The position numbers were made by a program, and so were the translations under genes. Below the pieces are notes generated by a model that searched no databases, was not told the DNA's origin, and saw only the letters and a list, made by a program, of their open reading frames with translations. Below are positions 53,709 through 60,892 of a DNA stretch of 64,000 nt, in pieces (position 1 is the stretch's first letter; the number at the start of each line of letters is the position of its first letter). This stretch comes from Adhaeretor mobilis (GTDB taxonomy: Bacteria > Planctomycetota > Planctomycetia > Pirellulales > Lacipirellulaceae): contig NZ_CP036263.1 of the NCBI RefSeq assembly GCF_007741515.1, positions 4,699,178 through 4,763,177 of the forward strand, in the 5' to 3' direction.

Positions 53709-54395
53709 AACGAGTATCTGTACACTGGACGTAGGCTCGATCCGGCGACCGGGTTGCAGCTGAATCGGAATCGGTTCTATGCGGCTCACTTGGGGCGGTG
53801 GGTGAATCGCGACATCCTTGTCTATGTGGACGGGATGAACATGTATGGCTATGTGCTGAGAAATCCAAGCTACTGGCTGGACCCCAGCGGAAGGGAAGCC
53901 GCTCTTGCTGCTGGTGGCTTCTGGGCCTGGGTTTGGGGGACGGGAGGTACAACAGCAGCCGGAAGTGCCGCTGTCGCGGCTGCTCCTGTAGTAATAGCCG
54001 CAGGTGCCGCAGTTGCTGCGCCAATAGCCGGATACCATGTAGGTGATCGATGGGAACAAACTTATGGATGGGGAGAAGCGGTTGGAAACTGGTGGAGTCC
54101 GGCCCCTCTCGCACCTAGTCCTAGTCCGACGCCTCCGACTATCCCTAATACCTTCCCTCGCACGAGACCCCAATCAATACCCAATCCCCAGCCTGAGCCA
54201 GATCCTGAAACGGAGCCAAATAGACCGTACGTGCCAGAACTGGGGGAGGAGATTGCTATTGCATGTGCAACATGTCTAACGGCTCAAATGCCGAACCGAT
54301 TGGCAGAATGTCTAGAAAAAGTTGTAAAGACCTGCCGAATTGTGATGGGCAGTACAAATTCTGCTATTGCAAAGGCGATCCTTGAGTGTCGCTAA
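53709..54395 (+). CDS. Orphan RHS C-terminal cassette C2
   Basis: Starts NEYLYTGRRLDPATGLQLNR and RFYAAHLGRWVNRDILVYVD (the core variant ILVYVDGMNMYGYV), then NPSYWLDPSG. An Ala/Gly-rich hydrophobic stretch (VAAAPVVIAAGAAVAAPIAG) and a Pro/Ser-rich linker (APLAPSPSPTPPTIPNTFPR) follow. All of this is nearly identical to cassette C5 at 57914. After the linker the tip is unique: EEIAIACATCLTAQMPNRLA and CLEKVVKTCRIVMGSTNSAI. No start codon of its own is evident; in-frame TTG codons exist. The next gene overlaps its end by 10 bases. Confidence 0.78.
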   Translation, partial: NEYLYTGRRLDPATGLQLNRNRFYAAHLGRWVNRDILVYVDGMNMYGYVLRNPSYWLDPSGREAALAAGGFWAWVWGTGGTTAAGSAAVAAAPVVIAAGAAVAAPIAGYHVGDRWEQTYGWGEAVGNWWSPAPLAPSPSPTPPTIPNTFPRTRPQSIPNPQPEPDPETEPNRPYVPELGEEIAIACATCLTAQMPNRLAECLEKVVKTCRIVMGSTNSAIAKAILECR

Positions 54396-54961
54396 TTGAT
54401 TCAATACATGTTTGTTTTAGAGCCGCCGTATTTGAACAATATAACATGGATAAACAAATTACTAGTTTGTGCAGTCAACTTGGGTGGGGTAAGCCTCATT
54501 CACATTACCAGATACAATCTGACATCGGAACATCGACGGGACTCTTTTGGTATGAGGCTGGAGATATCGGTGATCCTAGAACGGATTGTTTCTTGCAGGT
54601 CAATGAGTTGGAATGCAGAGACCAGGCAAGAATCGTCAAAGCAGCCGTATATGCTCCCAGATACAGGTTATGCACTGGTTGGCACGTCATTAGATTTATG
54701 ATGTCTACTGAAGAATCTGTTCTCAATGAAGCAGTGCGACTGAGGCAATGGCTTCACCGAGATAACTTCACAAATCTTGAGTCTCGCCGAAAATTTCGAT
54801 CTAATCACCCGGAAACTACTGGGTATAGTTGGCGTGTGCTACGTAAGTACGGCCCTCCCTTTTACGTTACAGTAGACAACACTAAGGGTATTGCAAATGT
54901 AGAAACACATCAAAGTGAAAAGTGTAAGCAAGCGATTTCCAACAGCGACTCCCCCGAATAA
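54386..54961 (+). CDS. Soluble protein, candidate immunity for C2
   Basis: A 191-residue protein starting at GTG and overlapping the end of C2 by 10 bases; an ATG at 54446 is the alternative start. No signal peptide or membrane helix is visible. Stretches include TGLFWYEAGDIGDPRTDCFL, TGWHVIRFMMSTEESVLNEA and VRLRQWLHRDNFTNLESRRK. The sequence is visibly AT-richer than the surrounding housekeeping genes. I do not recognise the family. Overlap with the toxin-tip frame is typical of immunity genes. Confidence 0.62.
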   Translation: MSLIDSIHVCFRAAVFEQYNMDKQITSLCSQLGWGKPHSHYQIQSDIGTSTGLFWYEAGDIGDPRTDCFLQVNELECRDQARIVKAAVYAPRYRLCTGWHVIRFMMSTEESVLNEAVRLRQWLHRDNFTNLESRRKFRSNHPETTGYSWRVLRKYGPPFYVTVDNTKGIANVETHQSEKCKQAISNSDSPE

Positions 54962-55712
54962 CTGTCCCTCCCGAAAAGTCAAAGCCAGAAAAGGTTCCAG
55001 GAACCTAATAGACGATCAACAACGCACATTGGGGTCCGTTTTCAAACACATTTCTCGGCACGAAACCCGTCGTGCATTTCCTAACGAGTATCTGTATACT
55101 GGACGTAGGCTCGATCCGGGGACTGGGTTGCAGATCAATCGCCATCGGTTTTATGCTTCGCATTTGGGCAGGTGGGTGAATCGCGATCCGATTGGGTATT
55201 TGGGGAGCGAGTGGAATCTTTATGAGTACGCAAGCAGTGCAATCGCAATTTATAGGGACCCGTATGGACTGGAACCTAGGACTTGCGAACAACTAAATAT
55301 CCATAACGCCTGGGAGAACAAGAAATGCCGTAAACGATGCTTTCTAGCGCCTCATGACACTGGGTATCTGAGTGGTCGAAGAGGTGTGTATTGGCTTTGC
55401 AGAGATAAGGGTCGTCCTTCTGAAGAATGCCACGAGCTTGCGAGGAAAGACATTAGGGAGTGCAAGGCGGGATGCGACGAGCACTTCCCACAACAAGATT
55501 GCAATCCGGCGTATTGCGATCCTGAAGATACAATAAAGGAAGTAATTAGGGATTGCGGCGCTCTGGGCTTAAATGCCTTTAGGTTGGGATTGCAGTGCAC
55601 CGCGGAATTGAGCGTGGGTAGTCCAAAAGCAGTTTTTACTTGCGCAAAATACGCGACAGCACAAGAGAAATACATGATTTGCGCGGGAAACGTTGCTGGG
55701 AACGGTAGGTAA
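54915..55712 (+). CDS. Orphan RHS C-terminal cassette C3
   Basis: The RHS core end starts at 55083 (NEYLYTGRRLDPGTGLQINR, RFYASHLGRWVNRDPIGYLG, NLYEYASSAIAIYRDPYG). The frame opens upstream at GTG 54915 inside the previous gene and reads through a palindrome and a 99-base leader shared with C6 (KGSRNLIDDQQRTLGSVF). The tip of about 145 residues is rich in Cys and charged residues, with NKKCRKRCFLAPHDTGYLSG and RKDIRECKAGCDEHFPQQDC. I cannot name its fold. A secreted protein gene follows. Confidence 0.75.
   Translation: MKSVSKRFPTATPPNNCPSRKVKARKGSRNLIDDQQRTLGSVFKHISRHETRRAFPNEYLYTGRRLDPGTGLQINRHRFYASHLGRWVNRDPIGYLGSEWNLYEYASSAIAIYRDPYGLEPRTCEQLNIHNAWENKKCRKRCFLAPHDTGYLSGRRGVYWLCRDKGRPSEECHELARKDIRECKAGCDEHFPQQDCNPAYCDPEDTIKEVIRDCGALGLNAFRLGLQCTAELSVGSPKAVFTCAKYATAQEKYMICAGNVAGNGR
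54987..55082. repeat. Palindrome plus leader module upstream of C3
   Basis: It starts with AGAAAAGGTTCCAGGAACCT and runs 96 bases to the NEYLY codons. The module at 59047-59142 before C6 has the same length and only a few differences. The palindromic core is GGTTCC-A-GGAACC. Confidence 0.78.
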
Positions 55713-55871
55713 TTTGTGATTGGCTTTCTTACAGTATGCTGCCATCGCCCACGATCCGTTTAGCAACGAAAATAGAAGCCTGCACCTTACTTGTAGATGT
55801 TTGAACAAGCAACTTGTCGCGGTCTCTTTTCGACTGTGGGTCCCATTTGTTCATTGGAGCTGCCGAAAAGT

Positions 55872-56732
55872 ATGAATCTGACAACTTCAGTTACTCGACT
55901 TGCCCTGACTGTTCTATCAACTGGAGCGTTTACTCTCGCTGCTCTCCCTTTGTGCATCAGCGCAGAGCTAAGTGCAGACAAACCAGTCGGTGTCAAAAAA
56001 CCAGGAATTTCAGCCAACGCTATTTTAGCTCGCTCTGCCGAAACGTACCGCGTAGCCGAGACTTACGTGGACAATGGAATTTCGATAACAACCATTCAAC
56101 GTGCTAACGGCGCCAAGTTGCAACTCGTATTTGAATTCCACACAGCTTTCGAGAGAGCGAAAGCATTTCGGTTTGCATTTCGTAAGAACGCATTCAATCT
56201 TGGGTTCGAAGCACCATATGTTGTCTGGCATGAAGGGAAGCAAACCATGACCAACACTGGGCAGAAAAGAGGTTTTGTACCGGTGAAGTCGATCGGCACC
56301 GCGATTGCAATGTTGACTGGTGTATCTTCAGGTACTTCACACAACATCCCATCTCTGTTGATGCCAGGAGAAATTGGTGGCAAACGTATACTTAGCTTAG
56401 CAAAGATGAGTCCAATAAAGAAAAAGGTGCTTAACAATAGAGATTGCTACGTGTTGGAGGGCATTTCTGGCACCCGCCAAACAACACTTTGGATCGACAA
56501 AGAGTCCCAATTGATTCTAAGAATCGATGAGGCGTACACCCTTGACGGTGAGTTTAGAAACAAGACTACTAGCTATGACCCTGCTATCAACAGGGATGTC
56601 CCGAATGTCAGTTTCGCTAAGAAGCTTCCGAACGAGTGGAAGCACACGAAGAACACTAACCGTCCAGACAACCCTGAGAATCTTACAGATGAGAATACTG
56701 GTCGTGTCGCTCCCGCTGTCCCTGCAGATTAG
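55872..56732 (+). CDS. Secreted DUF2092-like protein, candidate immunity for C3
   Basis: About 286 residues from the ATG at 55872; an ATG at 55797 is also in frame. A signal peptide ends LPLCISAEL. The rest resembles outer-membrane lipoprotein sorting or DUF2092-type proteins: NAILARSAETYRVAETYVDN, TTLWIDKESQLILRIDEAYT and YDPAINRDVPNVSFAKKLP. These bind hydrophobic ligands in a half-barrel. It lacks a lipobox. Its place after C3 suggests a periplasmic partner, though it could equally be an unrelated gene carried along. Confidence in the gene is high, in the pairing low. Confidence 0.68.
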   Translation: MNLTTSVTRLALTVLSTGAFTLAALPLCISAELSADKPVGVKKPGISANAILARSAETYRVAETYVDNGISITTIQRANGAKLQLVFEFHTAFERAKAFRFAFRKNAFNLGFEAPYVVWHEGKQTMTNTGQKRGFVPVKSIGTAIAMLTGVSSGTSHNIPSLLMPGEIGGKRILSLAKMSPIKKKVLNNRDCYVLEGISGTRQTTLWIDKESQLILRIDEAYTLDGEFRNKTTSYDPAINRDVPNVSFAKKLPNEWKHTKNTNRPDNPENLTDENTGRVAPAVPAD

Positions 56733-56755
56733 TCCATCCGCCTGAGAATGGGCAA

Positions 56756-56813
56756 GCTGGAATACACAATCAGGATCAGAACGAGCACCGAGCCAAAAAA
56801 GGTTCCAGGAACC
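56756..56813. repeat. 36-base repeat plus palindrome upstream of C4
   Basis: A 36-base string starting GCTGGAATACACAATCAGGA at 56756 is found again, unchanged, at 60595 before C7. It is followed at 56797 by AAAAGGTTCCAGGAACC, the palindrome common to the array. Confidence 0.8.
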
Positions 56814-56901
56814 GAATCGACAGGCCTCTGACTGATTAGAGACTTGTTGGAGAATCCTAACCACGGAGAGTGCGAGTCGCGCACCCAATCGTGCATTCTC
56901 C

Positions 56902-57420
56902 AACGAGTATCTGTATACTGGCAGAAGACTCGACCCGGCGACCGGCTTGCAGTTGAATCGGAACAGGTTCTACCACTCAGGATTGGGGCGGTGGGTGAAT
57001 CGGGATCCGATTGGGTATTGGGGTGGCCCCAATTTGTATGGATACGTGCGTAGTCGCCCTACATACTACGAAGATCCATTAGGTTTGCAGGAGGCTCCTC
57101 CTTGGGAGTGGGAGATTCCCCAGCCATATGATGCACCTGCGGATTTCGATATTAACGATTATCCCCCGTGGTCGCCGCCAGGCCCTGTCATAGGACCCGA
57201 TCCTTCGAAACCTCCGAAGCCTCCTTGTAAAAAGGGGTGCAGTACTGCGGCATGCCAGCAAGAATGTGCCGATGCGTTGGCGATCTGCGGTGCTGGGTGC
57301 ACTGTTTTATGCATACCCACAGGGCCTGGATACTTGGCTTGCGTGGGAGAATGCGGGGCTGTTTGCGCTGCAGGCTGGAGTTTTTGTCATCTTGGCTGTA
57401 AGCTTTGTCCAAACCCATAG
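56902..57420 (+). CDS. Orphan RHS C-terminal cassette C4, Cys-rich tip
   Basis: Starts NEYLYTGRRLDPATGLQLNR and RFYHSGLGRWVNRDPIGYWG, then NLYGYVRSRPTYYEDPLG. A Pro/Asp-rich linker (PADFDINDYPPWSPPGPVIG) leads to a tip with about a dozen Cys residues among Ala and Gly (KKGCSTAACQQECADALAIC, GPGYLACVGECGAVCAAGW). The upstream frame is closed by a stop near 56833 and has no ATG; a TTG at 56947 is in frame. Like C1 it is followed by a small membrane-protein gene. Confidence 0.76.
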   Translation, partial: NEYLYTGRRLDPATGLQLNRNRFYHSGLGRWVNRDPIGYWGGPNLYGYVRSRPTYYEDPLGLQEAPPWEWEIPQPYDAPADFDINDYPPWSPPGPVIGPDPSKPPKPPCKKGCSTAACQQECADALAICGAGCTVLCIPTGPGYLACVGECGAVCAAGWSFCHLGCKLCPNP

Positions 57421-57433
57421 GTTGGGATACGTA

Positions 57434-57637
57434 ATGCGTTATAGTTTTCTCCTTGGGACAGCACTATTCATATCAGCTTGGATTTTCGTCAAAACTGTAG
57501 GTCTGCCATTTCATATACCGCTTGGGGTGTCAGTAGCTTTGTTTCTGGTGATAATGGTTACTATTGGCATTTTTAGGAATCTTCGTTTAGAGAATACAAG
57601 AGAAGCAACACCCAAAGACGAGCAAGAAGTCGAGTAA
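57434..57637 (+). CDS. Small two-helix membrane protein, candidate immunity for C4
   Basis: A 67-residue protein beginning 13 bases after C4. The frame is open further upstream through C4 but the ATG at 57434 is the natural start. Two helices are visible: YSFLLGTALFISAWIFVKTV and PLGVSVALFLVIMVTIGIF, with a charged C-terminal tail. It parallels the gene at 53084 in size and layout, without clear sequence identity. Confidence 0.6.
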   Translation: MRYSFLLGTALFISAWIFVKTVGLPFHIPLGVSVALFLVIMVTIGIFRNLRLENTREATPKDEQEVE

Positions 57638-57913
57638 CCACGGACCTGTCACTACCGAGTAATGCGGCGGGTGGCACTGGCGAAATCGGGTGCCACTGCT
57701 GGTTTATCACGGTCTGCCTAGCGAACCGCCTGACCTCATATGTCACGTGACGTCAGCACGCCAGCTAGCCCCGAGCCAGCAGTGAGCATCGGCGGCCGAT
57801 TTGCCACATCTCACACTTCCAACATTTCCGGAAAGGAGCCCATCTTCAACTGAAAACTTCAAACCAACCAAGCCCACTAGCACTGGTCGCACGTCCCTGA
57901 GAGTGACTTTGCC

Positions 57914-58657
57914 AACGAGTATCTGTACACTGGACATAGGCTCGATCCGACGACCGGATTGCAGCTCAATCGGAACCGGTTCTATGCGGCTCACTTGGGG
58001 CGGTGGGTGAATCGCGACATCCTTGTCTATGTGGACGGGATGAACATGTATGGCTATGTGCTGAGTAATCCAAGCTACTGGCTGGACCCCAGCGGAAGGG
58101 AAGCCGCTCTTGCTGCTGGTGGCTTCTGGGCCTGGGTTTGGGGGACGGGAGGTACAACAGCAGCCGGAAGTTCCGCTGTCGCGGCTGCTCCTGTAGTAAT
58201 AGCCGCAGGTGCCGCAGTTGCTGCGCCAATAGCCGGATACCATGTAGGTGATCGATGGGAACAAACTTATGGATGGGGAGAAGCGGTTGGAAACTGGTGG
58301 AGTCCGGCCCCTCTCGCACCTAGTCCTAGTCCGACACCTCCTACTATCCCTAATACCTTCCCTCGCACGAGACCCCAATCAATCCCTAATCCCCAGCCTG
58401 AGCCTGAGCCTGAACCCTATAGACCCTATTTCCCCGACTGTCCTGAAGAAACAGACGGAAAGGATCGCTGGCGTTGCACTATTAAAGCCAGGAATTGGTC
58501 AGTCGGTACACCATGCTATGGAGAGATCTTTTCTGGTGCCGGTTCGACCGAAGCGGAAGCAGCCGCAATCGCTACGCAAGCATGTCATGATGCTGGATGC
58601 CATAAGCCAGGCAGTGGGGGTGATTGCGGGCATGTCACCTGTAGGAAGCTCCCATAG
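57914..58657 (+). CDS. Orphan RHS C-terminal cassette C5
   Basis: Starts NEYLYTGHRLDPTTGLQLNR and continues as in C2 for about 500 bases with only a handful of changes, through the Ala-rich stretch and the Pro-rich linker to about 58415. It then switches to a different tip: DCPEETDGKDRWRCTIKARN, GTPCYGEIFSGAGSTEAEAA and HDAGCHKPGSGGDCGHVTCR. The shared part and the sharp switch are what tip exchange by recombination would leave. No start codon of its own is visible. Confidence 0.78.
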   Translation, partial: NEYLYTGHRLDPTTGLQLNRNRFYAAHLGRWVNRDILVYVDGMNMYGYVLSNPSYWLDPSGREAALAAGGFWAWVWGTGGTTAAGSSAVAAAPVVIAAGAAVAAPIAGYHVGDRWEQTYGWGEAVGNWWSPAPLAPSPSPTPPTIPNTFPRTRPQSIPNPQPEPEPEPYRPYFPDCPEETDGKDRWRCTIKARNWSVGTPCYGEIFSGAGSTEAEAAAIATQACHDAGCHKPGSGGDCGHVTCRKLP

Positions 58658-58671
58658 GCATTGGAGGTTAG

Positions 58672-58932
58672 ATGAGTATTACTTGGCGGGACCTAAAGAT
58701 TGGCGATAGAATTCAAATGATTGAATGGCCACCAGAGCTAGACAAAGAAACGCTTCATGGAGACACAATCGGTTTTTACGAATGGGCTATTGAGTCTGGA
58801 AGCCAACTTACAGTTGTCAACATTGACGAGTGGGGTATCCCTTGGGGTAAGATAATTCGCACATTAGACGGCATAGAGACTACGGAAAGTATTGGCCTTA
58901 ATCATAGTGGATATGTTGTTAGTGCGCCCTAA
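58672..58932 (+). CDS. Small soluble protein, candidate immunity for C5
   Basis: An 86-residue protein with GGAGG four bases before the ATG, 14 bases after C5 ends. ITWRDLKIGDRIQMIEWPPE, GFYEWAIESGSQLTVVNIDE and WGIPWGKIIRTLDGIETTES look like a small beta-barrel or SH3-like fold. No signal or membrane segment. Family not recognised; the good ribosome site indicates independent translation. Confidence 0.65.
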   Translation: MSITWRDLKIGDRIQMIEWPPELDKETLHGDTIGFYEWAIESGSQLTVVNIDEWGIPWGKIIRTLDGIETTESIGLNHSGYVVSAP

Positions 58933-59046
58933 GCAGTAGGAGATGCAGCTTCCAATTGCAACTGGCCTTGTCGAACGACTCTTGCCTTTGTTGCGTAGAA
59001 CCGACCTGAACGGACTTTTCTACCCTCGCGACGGAGCGACTGAATC

Positions 59047-59142
59047 AGAAAAGGTTCCAGGAACCGAATAGACGATCAACAACGCACATTGGGGTCCGTT
59101 TTCCAACCCATTTCCCGGCACGCAACCCACCGTGCATTTCCC
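59047..59142. repeat. Palindrome plus leader module upstream of C6
   Basis: Same 96-base module as at 54987: AGAAAAGGTTCCAGGAACCG, then GACGATCAACAACGCACATT, ending at the NEYLY codons. The palindrome itself is in frame with the cassette (KGSRN), with a stop just upstream. Confidence 0.78.
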
Positions 59143-59874
59143 AACGAGTATCTCTATACTGGACGAAGGCTCGACCCGGCGACCGAATTGCAGTTGAATC
59201 GGAATCGGTTCTATGTCTCGCATCTCGGGCGGTGGGTGAATCGCGATCCAGTACGTTACCTTGCAGGTTCCAACAATCTATACGAATACGTAGGGGGAAC
59301 GCCTACAGATTATTCTGACCCTCTAGGACTAATTGAGGAGGGCGGTTGCTGTACGCCGCCTGCACCTGGGTTCCCCAACGTCTACTTTCCTACGCCTACC
59401 GGCATTCTGCATGGAACCGGTGGTAGCAACCCGACTGCTGTTGACAACCTCTTTCAAGGCATCGACGACATTCAAATACTATTGGATATCATCGACATCG
59501 TTAACATTGGAGGTGCCGGTGTGAAGCCCGGCAAGGGTAGTCCGCTTTGGAAAATAATTCAGGAACTCATCATTGTCGAGGGTATGCAAGAACAAGTTAG
59601 TCCCAACGATAGTCTCATAGATATATCTCAGGAATTACTGGATCACCTAGGAGGCGAGCTTCAACGCAATAATGGGTTTACATTATGGGTTGAAGTCGAG
59701 TTCTATTCATGCGTTAACAACCGCTGGGAAAAAGCTACAGATCAAGTTATGTATGATAGTGGTAACGCTGGTGTTTTTGGTGGGGCCTTGTTTCCAACTC
59801 CCACTTTTGATGATATTCGAAGAGCTATCGAGAACGCGCTTCGAGAGATTGACTTAGAGAATAGGGGGCGCTAG
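59089..59874 (+). CDS. Orphan RHS C-terminal cassette C6
   Basis: A TTG at 59089 is the only start available; the RHS core end starts at 59143 (NEYLYTGRRLDPATELQLNR, RFYVSHLGRWVNRDPVRYLA, NLYEYVGGTPTDYSDPLG). The tip of about 180 residues differs from all others: a Gly/Pro linker (PNVYFPTPTGILHGTGGSNP), an Ile/Asp-rich helix region (DDIQILLDIIDIVNIGGAGV), and TLWVEVEFYSCVNNRWEKAT near the end. It has few Cys. A lipoprotein gene starts two bases after its stop. Confidence 0.78.
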   Translation: MGSVFQPISRHATHRAFPNEYLYTGRRLDPATELQLNRNRFYVSHLGRWVNRDPVRYLAGSNNLYEYVGGTPTDYSDPLGLIEEGGCCTPPAPGFPNVYFPTPTGILHGTGGSNPTAVDNLFQGIDDIQILLDIIDIVNIGGAGVKPGKGSPLWKIIQELIIVEGMQEQVSPNDSLIDISQELLDHLGGELQRNNGFTLWVEVEFYSCVNNRWEKATDQVMYDSGNAGVFGGALFPTPTFDDIRRAIENALREIDLENRGR

Positions 59875-59876
59875 CT

Positions 59877-60539
59877 ATGAAATCGAATCTGCGGGGCTTT
59901 GTGGTTTTCGTATTCACGTGCATGCTGATTGGCTGCGAAGACGCTAGACCTAGACAAGCGTATGAATTTGCCGTTACCGGACTGGAATCGCGTATTCTGC
60001 GAACTACACGTCAATTGGAAGACGATTCCTTGGACAAGACAGATGCAGGGGTTCGAGTCCGACAAGAGTTTGTGCTGCCTAGCGACCGGATAGCCTTGCA
60101 ACAATTGATAACTAGCGGATCGAATGCACTTCATCGGCCTCTGGTACTATGGGGGATAGTTCGGCCAGTTCTGGGCAATCGTACAGACGCGGACTACGGC
60201 CTTCAATTGGAGTGGCTTGAAAAAGGACTAGAGACAACGGGCTTCTTCTTGCAAATGCGGAATGAGAAGATACTCAAGTTTGGGAATACGATTGATAGTA
60301 ACAACAAAGAGTTTGTTAATCTCGCATTGGATAACAATCCAAGCAGGTATGACCAAATTGTATTTGTGCAAAGTGGTTCAGCAGGCCCGCAAACCGCGTT
60401 ATTGACCAAAGAGCAGTATCAAGAAATCATCGTGCAAAGGCAGGCAGATCGAGTTGGCTTGATTCTTAAGGATGGCACTTTGACTAGTACCGGTCCAATT
60501 GCTTATCAAGAAGACTTTAACTCGGAAACACCCGAGTGA
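59877..60539 (+). CDS. Lipoprotein, candidate immunity for C6
   Basis: A 220-residue protein with a lipoprotein signal (VVFVFTCMLIGC, Cys at about residue 20). The rest has no recognised family: RQEFVLPSDRIALQQLITSG, NRTDADYGLQLEWLEKGLET and DQIVFVQSGSAGPQTALLTK. Only two bases separate it from C6, so the two are surely co-translated. A periplasmic or surface lipoprotein as immunity partner implies that the C6 tip acts outside the cytoplasm. That is inference. Confidence 0.72.
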   Translation: MKSNLRGFVVFVFTCMLIGCEDARPRQAYEFAVTGLESRILRTTRQLEDDSLDKTDAGVRVRQEFVLPSDRIALQQLITSGSNALHRPLVLWGIVRPVLGNRTDADYGLQLEWLEKGLETTGFFLQMRNEKILKFGNTIDSNNKEFVNLALDNNPSRYDQIVFVQSGSAGPQTALLTKEQYQEIIVQRQADRVGLILKDGTLTSTGPIAYQEDFNSETPE

Positions 60540-60594
60540 TCTGTATTGCTCCTCCTGTCCCTACCGAATAATCTATTCGCTTGAGTATCGGGAG

Positions 60595-60630
60595 GCTGGA
60601 ATACACAATCAGGATCAGAACGAGCACCGA
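60595..60630. repeat. 36-base repeat upstream of C7
   Basis: Identical to the 36 bases at 56756-56791. It lies about 147 bases before the truncated cassette C7. Confidence 0.82.
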
Positions 60631-60776
60631 TTCAACTATCGCTGTGGCACAATGGGCTACGACGAGCTGAAAGCAACTCATGCAAAGCCCGTAGAGTTTG
60701 GAGGTTCGCACACCTGACAAAAAAAATGAACAACACGTCCTCGCATTGACGCTACGCACAAAATCGCGACATCGCC

Positions 60777-60880
60777 AACGAGTATCTCTATACTGGACGG
60801 AGGCTCGATCCGGAGACCGACTTGCAGCTCAATCGCAATCGGTTCTATGCCTTGCAATCCAGCAAAGGTTCCAGGAAGGA
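60777..60880 (+). pseudogene. Truncated RHS cassette C7
   Basis: Only NEYLYTGRRLDPETDLQLNR and NRFYA remain. The core is interrupted at about 60860 by the palindrome sequence AAAGGTTCCAGGAA and then runs into the 3' end of the convergent nuclease-family gene. No tip and no immunity gene are left. It marks the right end of the array. Confidence 0.8.
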
Positions 60881-60892
60881 ATTAAGAATGGC

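Noticed and set aside
53709..58657. C2/C5 similarity as an assembly duplication
   Set aside because: The copies differ at scattered positions and have unrelated tips and following genes, so they are true separate copies.
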